The notes beneath the pieces were generated by a model, which worked only from the letters and a program-made list of their open reading frames with translations, did no database searches and was not told the DNA's origin. This document shows positions 40,205 to 48,700 of a DNA stretch of 64,000 bases, piece after piece. The translations under genes were made by a program, and so were the position numbers. The DNA lies in NCBI RefSeq assembly GCF_039541875.1, contig NZ_BAABHB010000009.1, forward strand, positions 174,051 to 238,050, read 5' to 3'. Numbering within the stretch: the stretch's first letter is position 1; the number at the start of each line of letters is the position of its first letter. This stretch comes from Nibrella viscosa. GTDB lineage: Bacteria; Bacteroidota; Bacteroidia; Cytophagales; Spirosomataceae.

Positions 40205-41719
40205 TTACGCTAGACTCTGAATAATCAACTGATTAACCAGCTTCGGGTCGGCCGAGCCTTTGGATTTCTTCATGACTTCGCCCACAAACAGCCCCAGCAG
40301 GTTTTTCTTTCCTTTTTTGTATTGCTGGACTTTATCAGGCCAGGCGGCCAATACCTCTTCTACCAACGTTTGCAGGGCATCGGTATTGCGGTTCTGGATA
40401 AGATTATGGGCCTGAGCCAGTTCGGCGGGCGACTGCCCCGGCTGTTCGGTCATCAACGTAAATATACGCTGCGCGGCTGTTTGGCTCACGGTTCCTTCAT
40501 CAATAAGCTGAATCAGGGAGGCCAGCGCGTCGGCGGTTACCGGAAACTGGCGCTCCCGCAGCGTTTTTTCCGTCAACTGCGCCTTCACCGCACCCATGAT
40601 CCAGTTTGATACGGCTTTATAATTTTGCGTATGGCGACAGACTTCTTCAAAATACCCGGCGAGCTCTTTGGCATCCGTCAGCAGGGCGGCATCATACTCC
40701 GGCAGGCCATATTGCCCAACAAACTTCTGGTATAATACCTGCGGTAAGGTTGGCATAGCCGCCCGAATCTGTTCCAGCCATTCGTCGGAGATAACAACCG
40801 GGCACAGATCGGGGTCCGGAAAGTAGCGGTAGTCGTTCATCGTTTCCTTTTCCCGCATACTGTAGGTCCGGCCGGCGTTGGCATCAAACGTACGAGTCTC
40901 CTGAATGATACGGCCGCCTGTTTCGGCCAGTTCCACCTGCCGCCGGAATTCGGTCTCCACGGCCCGCTGTACGTTACGGATGGAGTTTAGGTTCTTTACT
41001 TCAACCTTGGTTCCTAAGGCCGTAGCGCCTTTAGGCCGGATGGAGATGTTGACATCGCACCGCAGCGAGCCTTCTTCCATATTACCGTCGCAGATGTCGA
41101 GGTAGCGCACCAGCCGGCGAACTTCGGTCAGATACGCACCGGCTTCTTCGGCAGTACGGATGCAGGGGTCCGTCACCATTTCGATCAACGGAGTACCGGC
41201 GCGGTTGTAGTCCAGACAGGTAGCCCAATCGTCAGCATCGTGGATGGATTTACCGGCATCTTCTTCCAAATGGATATGGTGAATCTGGATGGTTGTCTCG
41301 TATGGCTCGCCGGTAACGGGGTCTTTTACCTTCACTGGAATGCCCCCGCCTACACAGATAGGTCCTTTGTCCTGCGAGAGCTGGTAGCCTTTCGGCAGGT
41401 CGGGGTAAAAGTAGTTCTTACGGGCAAAAGTATTGTAGCGGGTAATTTCACAGCCGCAGGCAAGACCCATGCGCACGGCATACTCGACGGCTTTCCGGTT
41501 CAACTTCGGCAGTGTACCAGGATGCGCCAGGGTAATCACACTGATATTGGTGTTAGGCTCACTACCGAACTGATTTGAATCGGCGGCAAAATTTTTGGTT
41601 GCCGTCAGGAGCTGGCAGTGAACCTCCAGGCCAATTACCATTTCATAATGTGCATACGCGTCGGTCGGAAACCGGGTTCCGGTAGCGCCTGCTTCTGAAG
41701 CGGTTTTTTCGAACACCAT
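40205..41719 (-). CDS. gatB: Asp-tRNA(Asn)/Glu-tRNA(Gln) amidotransferase subunit B
   Basis: A 504-residue protein. GatB hallmarks are IGLEVHCQLLTATKNF near the start, the kinase-like core with YFYPDLPKGYQLSQ and HLEEDAGKS, MREKEtMNDYRYFPDPDLCP, and the C-terminal tRNA-binding YqeY-like tail. With GatA and GatC it turns Glu-tRNA(Gln) or Asp-tRNA(Asn) into the correct amide form. gatA and gatC are not in the window, which is common. Confidence 0.96.
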   Translation of the reverse strand: MVFEKTASEAGATGTRFPTDAYAHYEMVIGLEVHCQLLTATKNFAADSNQFGSEPNTNISVITLAHPGTLPKLNRKAVEYAVRMGLACGCEITRYNTFARKNYFYPDLPKGYQLSQDKGPICVGGGIPVKVKDPVTGEPYETTIQIHHIHLEEDAGKSIHDADDWATCLDYNRAGTPLIEMVTDPCIRTAEEAGAYLTEVRRLVRYLDICDGNMEEGSLRCDVNISIRPKGATALGTKVEVKNLNSIRNVQRAVETEFRRQVELAETGGRIIQETRTFDANAGRTYSMREKETMNDYRYFPDPDLCPVVISDEWLEQIRAAMPTLPQVLYQKFVGQYGLPEYDAALLTDAKELAGYFEEVCRHTQNYKAVSNWIMGAVKAQLTEKTLRERQFPVTADALASLIQLIDEGTVSQTAAQRIFTLMTEQPGQSPAELAQAHNLIQNRNTDALQTLVEEVLAAWPDKVQQYKKGKKNLLGLFVGEVMKKSKGSADPKLVNQLIIQSLA

Positions 41720-41838
41720 GCAAACGGCTGTTTAGCGGAAAAACTGATTTACAACAAAGATACAGCTTTTGGCCGGAATGCAGGGGTATCAATAAACTGC
41801 CGGTAGCCAGCACTGTTCATTGTTTCAATGAGACACAA

Positions 41839-41866
41839 AGAAGCCCAACCGTTGGGCTGGGCTTCT
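41839..41866 (-). terminator. Terminator after the rhodopsin gene
   Basis: AGAAGCCCA (41839-41847) pairs with TGGGCTTCT (41858-41866). On the minus strand it is followed by TTTGTG. It begins 20 bases beyond the rhodopsin stop codon and separates it from gatB. Confidence 0.78.
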
Positions 41867-41886
41867 CAAAGGTTAGGGGTAAAGCC

Positions 41887-42681
41887 TTAGACGGTTACTT
41901 TGCCTGCGGTCTGGCCACTCAGGATCTTATCAGTGATGGCCGACTCTATGGTCCGTTCGTTGCGGGTAGAGGCAATAGCCGCGCTGTATACGACCAGACC
42001 AAACCCAATCTTGTTGACGGCGTCGCCGATGTTGTAAATCAGGTCGAGATTCCAGCCCGTACCAGCCAGCAGGTTACCCGACATGGTCATGTAGCCAATC
42101 GGGTAAATGGCCCAGCCCACAATCACGAAATTACGCAGCAGGCGAACCGCTTTGCCTACTTCCGGGTTGCTGGACGCATCGGCGACCTTCTTCACATCAC
42201 CCAGCGTAGCTTCATACAGGATACCGACATAACCCAGGGTTGAAATTACCCCCCAAAGCACCGTATTCCCTGTATCGATCGCTTCGCCGATATAACCGGT
42301 TACCAGCATAAGCACAGCATAAGCAATTAGCTTCCACATGGTGCTTACTTTGCCGCCGTAGGGACGGATCAGCAGGTAGAACTCCACGCACATCAGGGGC
42401 ACGGTCAGCGTCCAGTCGATGTAGCGAAACTCGGTCGGTGAGGTTTTGGTTTCAAGCCATACTCCGCGCATGTAGAAATAGTGAACAGCCGCGATGAAGG
42501 TAATCAGGCCGGAGATCAGCAGCGACGTTCTCCACTTCCCGTCTACTTCGGTCCGCTCGAAGAAGAAGAAAATAGATGCGGCCAGCATAGACATGTAGCC
42601 GGTGAAGAAGGTAAATCCTACTACGTCGCCAGGCTGGAGATCGGCTGCCAGGATCAACGTAAGCAACGAAAACTTTTCCAT
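41887..42681 (-). CDS. Microbial rhodopsin, outward proton pump with open antenna site
   Basis: A 264-residue seven-helix rhodopsin. Helix C reads RYIDWTLTVPLMCVEFYL: Asp89 is the proton acceptor, Thr93 follows, and Glu100 is the donor. This is the DTE pattern of proteorhodopsin/xanthorhodopsin pumps. His67 lies 22 residues before Asp89, as in proteorhodopsin. Retinal Lys is 224, with Asp220 as second counter-ion. Met97 occupies the green/blue tuning site, suggesting green absorption. In helix E, LWGVIST aligns with VWWAIST of bacteriorhodopsin, putting Gly144 where Trp138 would be; in xanthorhodopsin this Gly lets a keto- or hydroxy-carotenoid reach retinal. crtB and crtI lie upstream. Confidence 0.94.
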   Translation of the reverse strand: MEKFSLLTLILAADLQPGDVVGFTFFTGYMSMLAASIFFFFERTEVDGKWRTSLLISGLITFIAAVHYFYMRGVWLETKTSPTEFRYIDWTLTVPLMCVEFYLLIRPYGGKVSTMWKLIAYAVLMLVTGYIGEAIDTGNTVLWGVISTLGYVGILYEATLGDVKKVADASSNPEVGKAVRLLRNFVIVGWAIYPIGYMTMSGNLLAGTGWNLDLIYNIGDAVNKIGFGLVVYSAAIASTRNERTIESAITDKILSGQTAGKVTV

Positions 42682-42769
42682 GAGTGATAGTGATTTTTAG
42701 GTGTCTAATTGTTTGAAAATAAAGGTGATTATCACTCGTAAAAACCCCTGTCCATCTTTTTTGTTTGGT

Positions 42770-42793
42770 TTTGTTTAACAAAAGTTAAACAAA
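42770..42793. promoter_or_regulatory. Perfect dyad upstream of the rhodopsin gene
   Basis: TTTGTTTAAC (42770-42779) and GTTAAACAAA (42784-42793) form 10-bp perfect inverted arms with an AAAA spacer, 89 bases before the rhodopsin ATG. No T-run or coding context makes it a terminator, so an operator for a dimeric regulator is likely. No exact TAnnTTTG box could be settled for this gene. Confidence 0.6.
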
Positions 42794-42886
42794 TTTTTTC
42801 ATGTTTTTCATTGAAAAAGTAATATCTATATACGTGGTGGCGAGCGGATTCTTATTCGAAAATTGCAAAAAACTGGTCTTTTAGGC

Positions 42887-42922
42887 CTAAAAAAACGCCT
42901 GATACTTTCACATCAGGCGTTT
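42887..42922 (-). terminator. Terminator after crtB
   Basis: AAACGCCTGAT (42893-42903) pairs with ATCAGGCGTTT (42912-42922), loop of 8, running into seven T residues on the minus strand. It begins 29 bases past the crtB stop, so the rhodopsin gene needs its own promoter. Confidence 0.92.
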
Positions 42923-42950
42923 CTGTTTTGAACGGTATATTAGTATAAAA

Positions 42951-43787
42951 TCATATAAAATTTAGTTGGTGCTTCAGATAAGTCTGGGCCAGCAACGCTA
43001 CCTTTTTAGTATCAGGCACCCGTACCCGAGCCTCCTGAATGCGGGATGCCGGCAATTGCTTTATTTTCTTAAACAAAGTCAGGTAATAGGTGTAAGCCAG
43101 GTAAACACCCATACGGGCACCACGGGGCAGGTCCAGAATTCCTTTGTAGGCATCATCAAAATCCCGCTGAATGTCCGCTTCGATTAATCGCTTGGCATCG
43201 CGGGAGAAGTCCCGGAAATCAACACCCGGAAAATAGACCCGACCCCGGTCGACGTAATCACTCTTAAGGTCGCGGAGGAAGTTTACTTTCTGAAAGGCAG
43301 ATCCCAGTTTGCAGGCCGGTTCTTTCAGGCGGTTGTACATGGCCACATCGCCTTCGCAAAACACTTTCAGGCACATCAGTCCCACTACTTCGGCAGAGCC
43401 GTAAATATACTCCACGTATGTTTGGGCATTGTACTCCTGACAATACAAGTCCATTTCCATACTTTTCAGAAACGCGTCGATCAGGGCGTAATCGATGTCA
43501 TACTCTTTGACAACGAACTGGAAGGATTGCAGAATAGGATTCAGGCTGATGCCTTCTTCCAGTGCCAGATAAGTATCGGTTTTGAAGCGCTCGAACAGGG
43601 TTTTCTGATCGTAGTCGAAGAATGTGTCGACAATTTCATCGGCGTAGCGAACAAAGCCGTAGATGCCGTAAATGGGCAGGTGGAAACGCCGGTCGAGCGT
43701 TTTGATGCCCAGGGTGAAGGAGGTGCTGTAATACTCAGTAATCAGCTTACTGCATTCCAGCGCCGTTTGATTGAATAATGCCATCAT
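42951..43787 (-). CDS. crtB: Phytoene synthase
   Basis: A 278-residue trans-isoprenyl synthase. Two Asp-rich motifs bind the Mg-diphosphates: DEIVD in RYADEIVDTFFDYD (about 52-56), and RDLKSD in VNFLRDLKSDYVDRGRVYFP. It joins two geranylgeranyl diphosphates into phytoene, the first carotenoid. Squalene synthases share the fold, but the crtI neighbour settles the choice. ATG codons at 43787 and 43784 are both possible starts. It begins 15 bases after crtI, in one operon. Confidence 0.92.
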   Translation of the reverse strand: MMALFNQTALECSKLITEYYSTSFTLGIKTLDRRFHLPIYGIYGFVRYADEIVDTFFDYDQKTLFERFKTDTYLALEEGISLNPILQSFQFVVKEYDIDYALIDAFLKSMEMDLYCQEYNAQTYVEYIYGSAEVVGLMCLKVFCEGDVAMYNRLKEPACKLGSAFQKVNFLRDLKSDYVDRGRVYFPGVDFRDFSRDAKRLIEADIQRDFDDAYKGILDLPRGARMGVYLAYTYYLTLFKKIKQLPASRIQEARVRVPDTKKVALLAQTYLKHQLNFI

Positions 43788-43802
43788 AACCAAAAAGAGT
43801 TA

Positions 43803-45332
43803 CTACGCCTGACTTGTTACGGAAGCCAGTGGTTTATTAGGTTTCAAGTGGTTACTCGCAAAATCCTTCGCAACTTCTTCTGCCACAACCAATCCCGAAA
43901 TTAGCGAAGGAGGTACACCCGGCCCTGGTACTGTAAGCTGGCCCGTGTAAAACAGATTGTTTACCCTTTTGTTTTTCAGCCCCGGTTTTAAAAATGCGGT
44001 CTGGAACAGGGTGTTAGCCAGTCCGTACGCGTTTCCGCGGAACGCATTGTAGTCGGTTTTAAAATCCTGATGGGCGTAACTCCGCTTATATATCAGATGG
44101 TTACGGATAGGTATACCAGTATACGTTTCAAGCCGCTCCATGACCAGATTAAAATAGTGTTCGCGGGTCTCTTCGGGGTCGTTTAAATCAGGCGCTACCG
44201 GTATCAGGATAAACAAATTCTCACAATCCGGTGGGGCAACGCTGGGGTCGGTCACCGACGGTGCCGAGACGTAGAACAACGGCCGGCTGGGCCAGCGGGG
44301 AGTCTCGTAAATCTCCTGCGCATGCAGGGTAAAGTCTTCATCAAAGAACAGGTTATGGTGCCGCAGACGAGGCACCCGCTTATTTACGCCCAGATAAAAC
44401 AACAGCGACGATGGAGCCATAACCCGCTTTTTCCAGTAGGTGTCGCTGTAGTTACGAAATTCAGGAGCAACCAGATTAATCTCGACGTGATTATAATCGG
44501 CTCCGGCCACTACCACATCGGCGTCAAAAGTCCCTTTATCGGTAATCACCCGCCGGGCCGACCGGTCGGTTACCTCAATATGCTTCACCATATGGTTCAG
44601 CCGTATCTGTACACCTTTCTCTTCGGCCAGGCGCACCATGCCTTTAACAATCTCATGCATACCCCCCATTGGATACCAGGTACCCATCATCATTTCGGCG
44701 TAATTCATCAGGCTGTACATGGCCGGGGTATTCTGCGGGGTAGCCCCCAGAAACAGAATGGGAAACTCTACTAACTGAAGCAGCTTCGGGTTGCTGAAAA
44801 ATTTGCGGGCGTGGCCGGCAAACGACTGAAACACATCGAGCCGCAGCACATCATACAGCAGCTTTGGGCTCATAAACTCCGTAATGGAGCGGCTGGGCTT
44901 CCAGACAAACTTGTGGATACCAACCTCGTATTTATAGGCAGCCTGCCGTAGAAACTCGTTGAGCCGGACGCCACTGCCGGGTTCCATGCGTTCGAAGAGC
45001 TGTTTTAACTGGGCAAAGTCAGCGGGGAGGTCAACGGCATCGTCGGGGCCGAAGATGACGGAGTAAGACGGGTCGAGCCGAACCAGGTTGTAATAATCAG
45101 CCGGCTTTTTGCCGAAACGGGCAAAATAGGTCTCAAAAACATCAGGCATCCAATACCAGCTCGGCCCCATATCAAAGGTAAAGCCTTCGGCGCGAAAGAT
45201 GCGAGCCCGCCCGCCGGGCATACCGTTTTTTTCCAGGAGCGTTACGGCAAATCCTTTATCGGCCAGGCTGGTTGCGGCCGAAAGGCCGGCAAACCCCGAC
45301 CCAATAACAATAACACGTGTAGGCTGACTCAT
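43803..45332 (-). CDS. crtI: Phytoene desaturase
   Basis: A 509-residue FAD enzyme. The N-terminal dinucleotide fold is VIVIGSGFAGLSAATSLADKG with GMPGGRA. The C-terminal segment NLFYTGQLTVPGPGVPPSLISG is the CrtI signature. It turns colourless phytoene into lycopene or another conjugated product at the membrane. crtB follows directly. Further steps (cyclase, hydroxylase or ketolase, and the retinal-forming oxygenase) are not in the window. Confidence 0.93.
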   Translation of the reverse strand: MSQPTRVIVIGSGFAGLSAATSLADKGFAVTLLEKNGMPGGRARIFRAEGFTFDMGPSWYWMPDVFETYFARFGKKPADYYNLVRLDPSYSVIFGPDDAVDLPADFAQLKQLFERMEPGSGVRLNEFLRQAAYKYEVGIHKFVWKPSRSITEFMSPKLLYDVLRLDVFQSFAGHARKFFSNPKLLQLVEFPILFLGATPQNTPAMYSLMNYAEMMMGTWYPMGGMHEIVKGMVRLAEEKGVQIRLNHMVKHIEVTDRSARRVITDKGTFDADVVVAGADYNHVEINLVAPEFRNYSDTYWKKRVMAPSSLLFYLGVNKRVPRLRHHNLFFDEDFTLHAQEIYETPRWPSRPLFYVSAPSVTDPSVAPPDCENLFILIPVAPDLNDPEETREHYFNLVMERLETYTGIPIRNHLIYKRSYAHQDFKTDYNAFRGNAYGLANTLFQTAFLKPGLKNKRVNNLFYTGQLTVPGPGVPPSLISGLVVAEEVAKDFASNHLKPNKPLASVTSQA

Positions 45333-45364
45333 TCACAAGTACGGGGTGTATACGTTTCGCTATA

Positions 45365-45399
45365 AACCAAAAAAGTTAGACGGAAACCATCTAACTTTT
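45365..45399 (-). terminator. Hairpin between the sigma factor gene and crtI
   Basis: AAAAGTTAGA (45371-45380) and TCTAACTTTT (45390-45399) form a perfect 10-bp stem with a 9-nt loop, and six T residues occur at the minus-strand exit of the stem. It sits only 38 bases before the crtI ATG, so it should end sigma-factor transcripts or attenuate crtI. Confidence 0.85.
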
Positions 45400-45477
45400 C
45401 GGAACCTTCCTCTTTTTTAACCAAAAACTACTCAATCATATCTACGATCGCCGGAACGATCTGGATTGCTGCAGGCG

Positions 45478-45993
45478 TTAGACGTTGAGATGGGCATAGA
45501 CCTTCAACTTGTCTTTCAGTTCTTTACGTGCAATATGGATACGATTTTTCACAGTACCAATAGGTATGTCCAATTTTGCCGCAATTTCATGATATTTAAA
45601 TCCACGGAAGTGCATCATAAACGGTGTGCGGTAGGTTTCGTCCAGTCCGTTGACCGCCCGGTTGATGTCTTCCTGAGCAAACGTTGAATAGGCAGTATTG
45701 TCCGTGCTACTGTCCAGCGAATTAATATAATGCAGATTATCGGTCGTATCTATGAACGTATTCTTACGAACCATGCGCTGATAGTTGGTAATGAATGTGT
45801 TCTTCATGATCGTATACAACCAGGCCTTCAGATTGGTACCGTCGGTGTATTTATCACGGTTGGTAAAGGCTTTTAGCAGCGTGTCTTGCAACAAGTCGTT
45901 GGCATCTTCCACATCCTTCGTTAGCCGGAGAGCGAATGGCCGTAACGACTTCGACACTTTGCCAATATGATAGGTGAATTCAAGCGCTGTCAT
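45478..45993 (-). CDS. ECF-type RNA polymerase sigma factor
   Basis: A 171-residue sigma-70 family protein with region 2 (about 15-85, DANDLLQDTLLKAFTN and LKAWLYTIMKNTFITNYQR) and region 4 (about 110-165, FRGFKYHEIAAKLDIPIGTVKNRIHIARKEL). No anti-sigma gene is adjacent. It lies upstream of crtI-crtB on the same strand, so a role in controlling carotenoid genes is plausible but unproven. A promoter matching the general consensus lies just upstream. Confidence 0.9.
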   Translation of the reverse strand: MTALEFTYHIGKVSKSLRPFALRLTKDVEDANDLLQDTLLKAFTNRDKYTDGTNLKAWLYTIMKNTFITNYQRMVRKNTFIDTTDNLHYINSLDSSTDNTAYSTFAQEDINRAVNGLDETYRTPFMMHFRGFKYHEIAAKLDIPIGTVKNRIHIARKELKDKLKVYAHLNV

Positions 45994-46016
45994 GGTAGTA
46001 TCTATTTTTGTTGAAC

Positions 46017-46049
46017 CAAATTTATACAGGACTTAAACAAAAAAGCAAC
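46017..46049 (-). promoter_or_regulatory. Promoter of the ECF sigma gene
   Basis: On the minus strand, TAAATTTG (46024 to 46017) matches TAnnTTTG, with GTTG 21 bases further upstream as -33. The -7 box is 23 bases before the ATG. A half-site resembling the rhodopsin dyad (CTTAAACAAA, plus strand 46032-46041) lies between the two boxes. Confidence 0.6.
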
Positions 46050-46338
46050 CAATCCTGCCAATTTTTTTTTCATATATCCCGTTTCACCCCCAAAATCATC
46101 AATTTCAGCCGATTAAATACCCGTTTTATGTGTGAATGGCCCAAATCTCTGGCTAACTAATTCATTGAAGGTGTGGAATTTTTCCCACACACTGTAGAAA
46201 GTCTCCACAAATTTCTGTTTAACCATTCTTTACCTAATCTTAAACATTCTCTAATGAGTTTCTAAGGAATTCAGAGAAAACACTGAAACATACGGGAAAC
46301 TTGGCGGCTTAGATTGCAACATTGTTGCGAATAAGGCT
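46050..46338. other. Divergent intergenic region without genes
   Basis: An AT-rich spacer between the ECF sigma gene and the TonB receptor gene. No ORF with coding character. It contains TGTGGAATTTTTCCCACA near 46172 (a near-perfect palindrome) and a GTTTAAC at 46217-46223. No RNA gene recognised. Confidence 0.5.
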
Positions 46339-46346
46339 TATTTTTG
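46313..46346 (+). promoter_or_regulatory. Promoter of the TonB-dependent receptor gene
   Basis: TATTTTTG at 46339-46346 matches TAnnTTTG; ATTG at 46313-46316 lies 22 bases upstream. The -7 box is 29 bases before the ATG at 46376. Confidence 0.6.
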
Positions 46347-46375
46347 TTGAATAAAGCTATTCTTACTCCATTTGC

Positions 46376-48700
46376 ATGCTGCTTCTCCGGATTTTGGTGG
46401 GATTATTTGTGGTGTGGACTGTATTCCCCACTCTGGCACAGTCGCCCTGCCAGTGTTTTGTCAAAGGAGTAGTGCTGGATAGAGACTCCCGGCAGCCCAT
46501 TCCGGGTGCTACGGTGCTCATTAAAGAGACGGGGCAGGGTACAATTACCGATATCAACGGGGCCTACCGGCTGGATAAACTCTGCCAGGGACACTACACA
46601 TTACTTAGCCGGATTATCGGCTATAAAGAAGTTCGGCAATCCATTATTCTTGCGCACAATGATACAGCCGAGCAGCAGGACCTGTTGCTGCCGGAAGAAG
46701 TCATTCACCTCAACAACATCAACGTAACCGCCCAGCGCACCGACGCCCTCAACAGCCAGCCCATCTCGACCCTGGAGGGAAGAGATCTGGAGCAGACCCG
46801 CGGACAGTCTCTGGGCGATGCGCTGCGGGCCATCAATGGAGTTACTACGCTGCAAACAGGGGCCAGCATTACCAAGCCGGTCATTCACGGCATGCACAGC
46901 AACCGCGTGCTGATTCTGAACAACGGCATCCGGCAGGAAGGTCAGCAGTGGGGGTCAGAGCACGCGCCGGAGATTGACCCGTTTGTGGCCAGCCGCGTTA
47001 CGGTAATTAAAGGCGCTTCGGGCGTTCGTTACGGCTCCGATGCCATCGGTGGCGTAGTATTGGTAGAACCGGCGCCACTACCAACCCAATCCGGCCTGCA
47101 TGGTGAACTGAATATGGTGGGTTTTACGAATGGTCGCCAGGGCGTGGCCTCGCTGCAAACGGAAGGTGCGTTTGGCAAATCGAACGCGTTTGGCTGGCGG
47201 TTGCAGGGAACTCTGAAGCGGGGGGGTAATCTGCAAACCCCTTCTTATTATTTAGCTAATACCGGACTGGCCGAGCAGAATTTTTCGGCCGCAGCCGGTT
47301 ACCGCACCGGCAACTGGCGGAGTGACGTTTTCTACAGTCGGTTTAATTCAAAAGTTGGTATCTTCTCCGGCTCGCACATCGGCAGCCTCACTGATTTACA
47401 ACAGGTGCTGGAGACCGGTCAGCCGCTGATTAAAACCGGATTCAGCTACACTATCGGCCGGCCATACCAGCAGATTCAGCACGATTTGCTGAAGTGGAAG
47501 ACGACATTTAAGCCCAGCGCCGGGGGCGAATGGAACCTCACTCTAGCCCGGCAGTTCGACGACCGCATGGAGTACGACCTGCACCGGCCGCGCAATGACT
47601 CCCTCGCCGGCCTAAACCGGCCCGAGCTGCGCTTCCGGCTCACCACCTACACAGGCGATCTGGCCTATACCCACAAACCAATTGGAAAGCTGAGTGGTAC
47701 GGCCGGCATTAGTGGCCTGTACCAATATAATATTATGAACGGTAGGCCGCTGATTCCTAATTTCCGGCTGTACAATACCGGCCTGTTCTGGATTGAGAAG
47801 CTGCGCACCGGTAAGTGGGAGTGGGAAGCCGGGCTGCGGTACGACCTGCGGCATATGCAGGCGTTCCGGTACGTGAATGGGGTGCTGGACCAGCCCGCGT
47901 TTGTATTTAGCGCCGGCTCCGGAACGCTGGGCACGACATATTCAGTACAGGAAAAGTGGCAGCTTCGCTTTAATGCCGGAACGGCTTGGCGGGCACCCAA
48001 TGTCAGTGAGTTGTTCAGCGGTGGCGTACACCATGGTGCTGCCGCCTACGAGCAGGGCGACATCAACCTACGTCCGGAGACGGCCTATAACCTGAACCTG
48101 AGCAGCGACTACCAGGGGAAGCGGGTGCAGGCGGAGGTAAATGTCTTCTACAATTACCTCCGTAATTACATTTACCTGAAACCACAGGACGCCCCCATTC
48201 TGACCATCCGGGGTGCGTTCCCGTATTTCCGCTACACACAGACCGACGCTATTTACACCGGTGTCGATGCGACGGTAAATGTAAAGCTACTATCAGGGCT
48301 GAACTGGACCACCAGGCCCTCTTATCTGTACGTGCAGGATGTGCGGCAGAATCAGCCAATTGTGATGATTCCGCCCAACCGCTGGGAAAACAGTCTGCGC
48401 TACGAATTGGCGAAGGCCGGCAACTTCCGGGATGCCTACCTGAGTATAGGCAATCGGTCAGTAGCGCGGCAAAACCGGGTATCGGCCAACAGCGACTTTA
48501 TGGCACCGCCCCCGGCTTACAGCCTGTGGAACCTATCGGCGGGCGGTTTACTGCCGCTCAGCGAGCACCAGCAGTTGGAGCTTGGTGTAACGGTAACTAA
48601 TCTCTTCGACGTTACCTACCGCGACTACCTGAACCGCTTCCGCTATTTTGCCGATGATTTAGGCCGAAATTTATCGGTGCGGGTCAAATGGCGTTTTTGA
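46376..48700 (+). CDS. TonB-dependent outer-membrane receptor
   Basis: A 774-residue receptor. After the signal peptide (about 1-22) comes a carboxypeptidase-regulatory-like domain (about 27-105; GATVLIKETGQGTITDINGAYRL). A plug domain follows (about 120-230) with the conserved NRVLILNNGIRQEGQQWGSEHAPEIDPF and GVRYGSDAIGGVV, then a 22-strand barrel ending in NLSVRVKWRF. It has no STN domain and no SusD partner, so it is a stand-alone importer, perhaps for a metal chelate, haem or siderophore. The His-containing plug motif is found in metal-linked receptors, but the substrate is not proven. Energy would come from TonB with ExbB/ExbD. Confidence 0.9.
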   Translation: MLLLRILVGLFVVWTVFPTLAQSPCQCFVKGVVLDRDSRQPIPGATVLIKETGQGTITDINGAYRLDKLCQGHYTLLSRIIGYKEVRQSIILAHNDTAEQQDLLLPEEVIHLNNINVTAQRTDALNSQPISTLEGRDLEQTRGQSLGDALRAINGVTTLQTGASITKPVIHGMHSNRVLILNNGIRQEGQQWGSEHAPEIDPFVASRVTVIKGASGVRYGSDAIGGVVLVEPAPLPTQSGLHGELNMVGFTNGRQGVASLQTEGAFGKSNAFGWRLQGTLKRGGNLQTPSYYLANTGLAEQNFSAAAGYRTGNWRSDVFYSRFNSKVGIFSGSHIGSLTDLQQVLETGQPLIKTGFSYTIGRPYQQIQHDLLKWKTTFKPSAGGEWNLTLARQFDDRMEYDLHRPRNDSLAGLNRPELRFRLTTYTGDLAYTHKPIGKLSGTAGISGLYQYNIMNGRPLIPNFRLYNTGLFWIEKLRTGKWEWEAGLRYDLRHMQAFRYVNGVLDQPAFVFSAGSGTLGTTYSVQEKWQLRFNAGTAWRAPNVSELFSGGVHHGAAAYEQGDINLRPETAYNLNLSSDYQGKRVQAEVNVFYNYLRNYIYLKPQDAPILTIRGAFPYFRYTQTDAIYTGVDATVNVKLLSGLNWTTRPSYLYVQDVRQNQPIVMIPPNRWENSLRYELAKAGNFRDAYLSIGNRSVARQNRVSANSDFMAPPPAYSLWNLSAGGLLPLSEHQQLELGVTVTNLFDVTYRDYLNRFRYFADDLGRNLSVRVKWRF

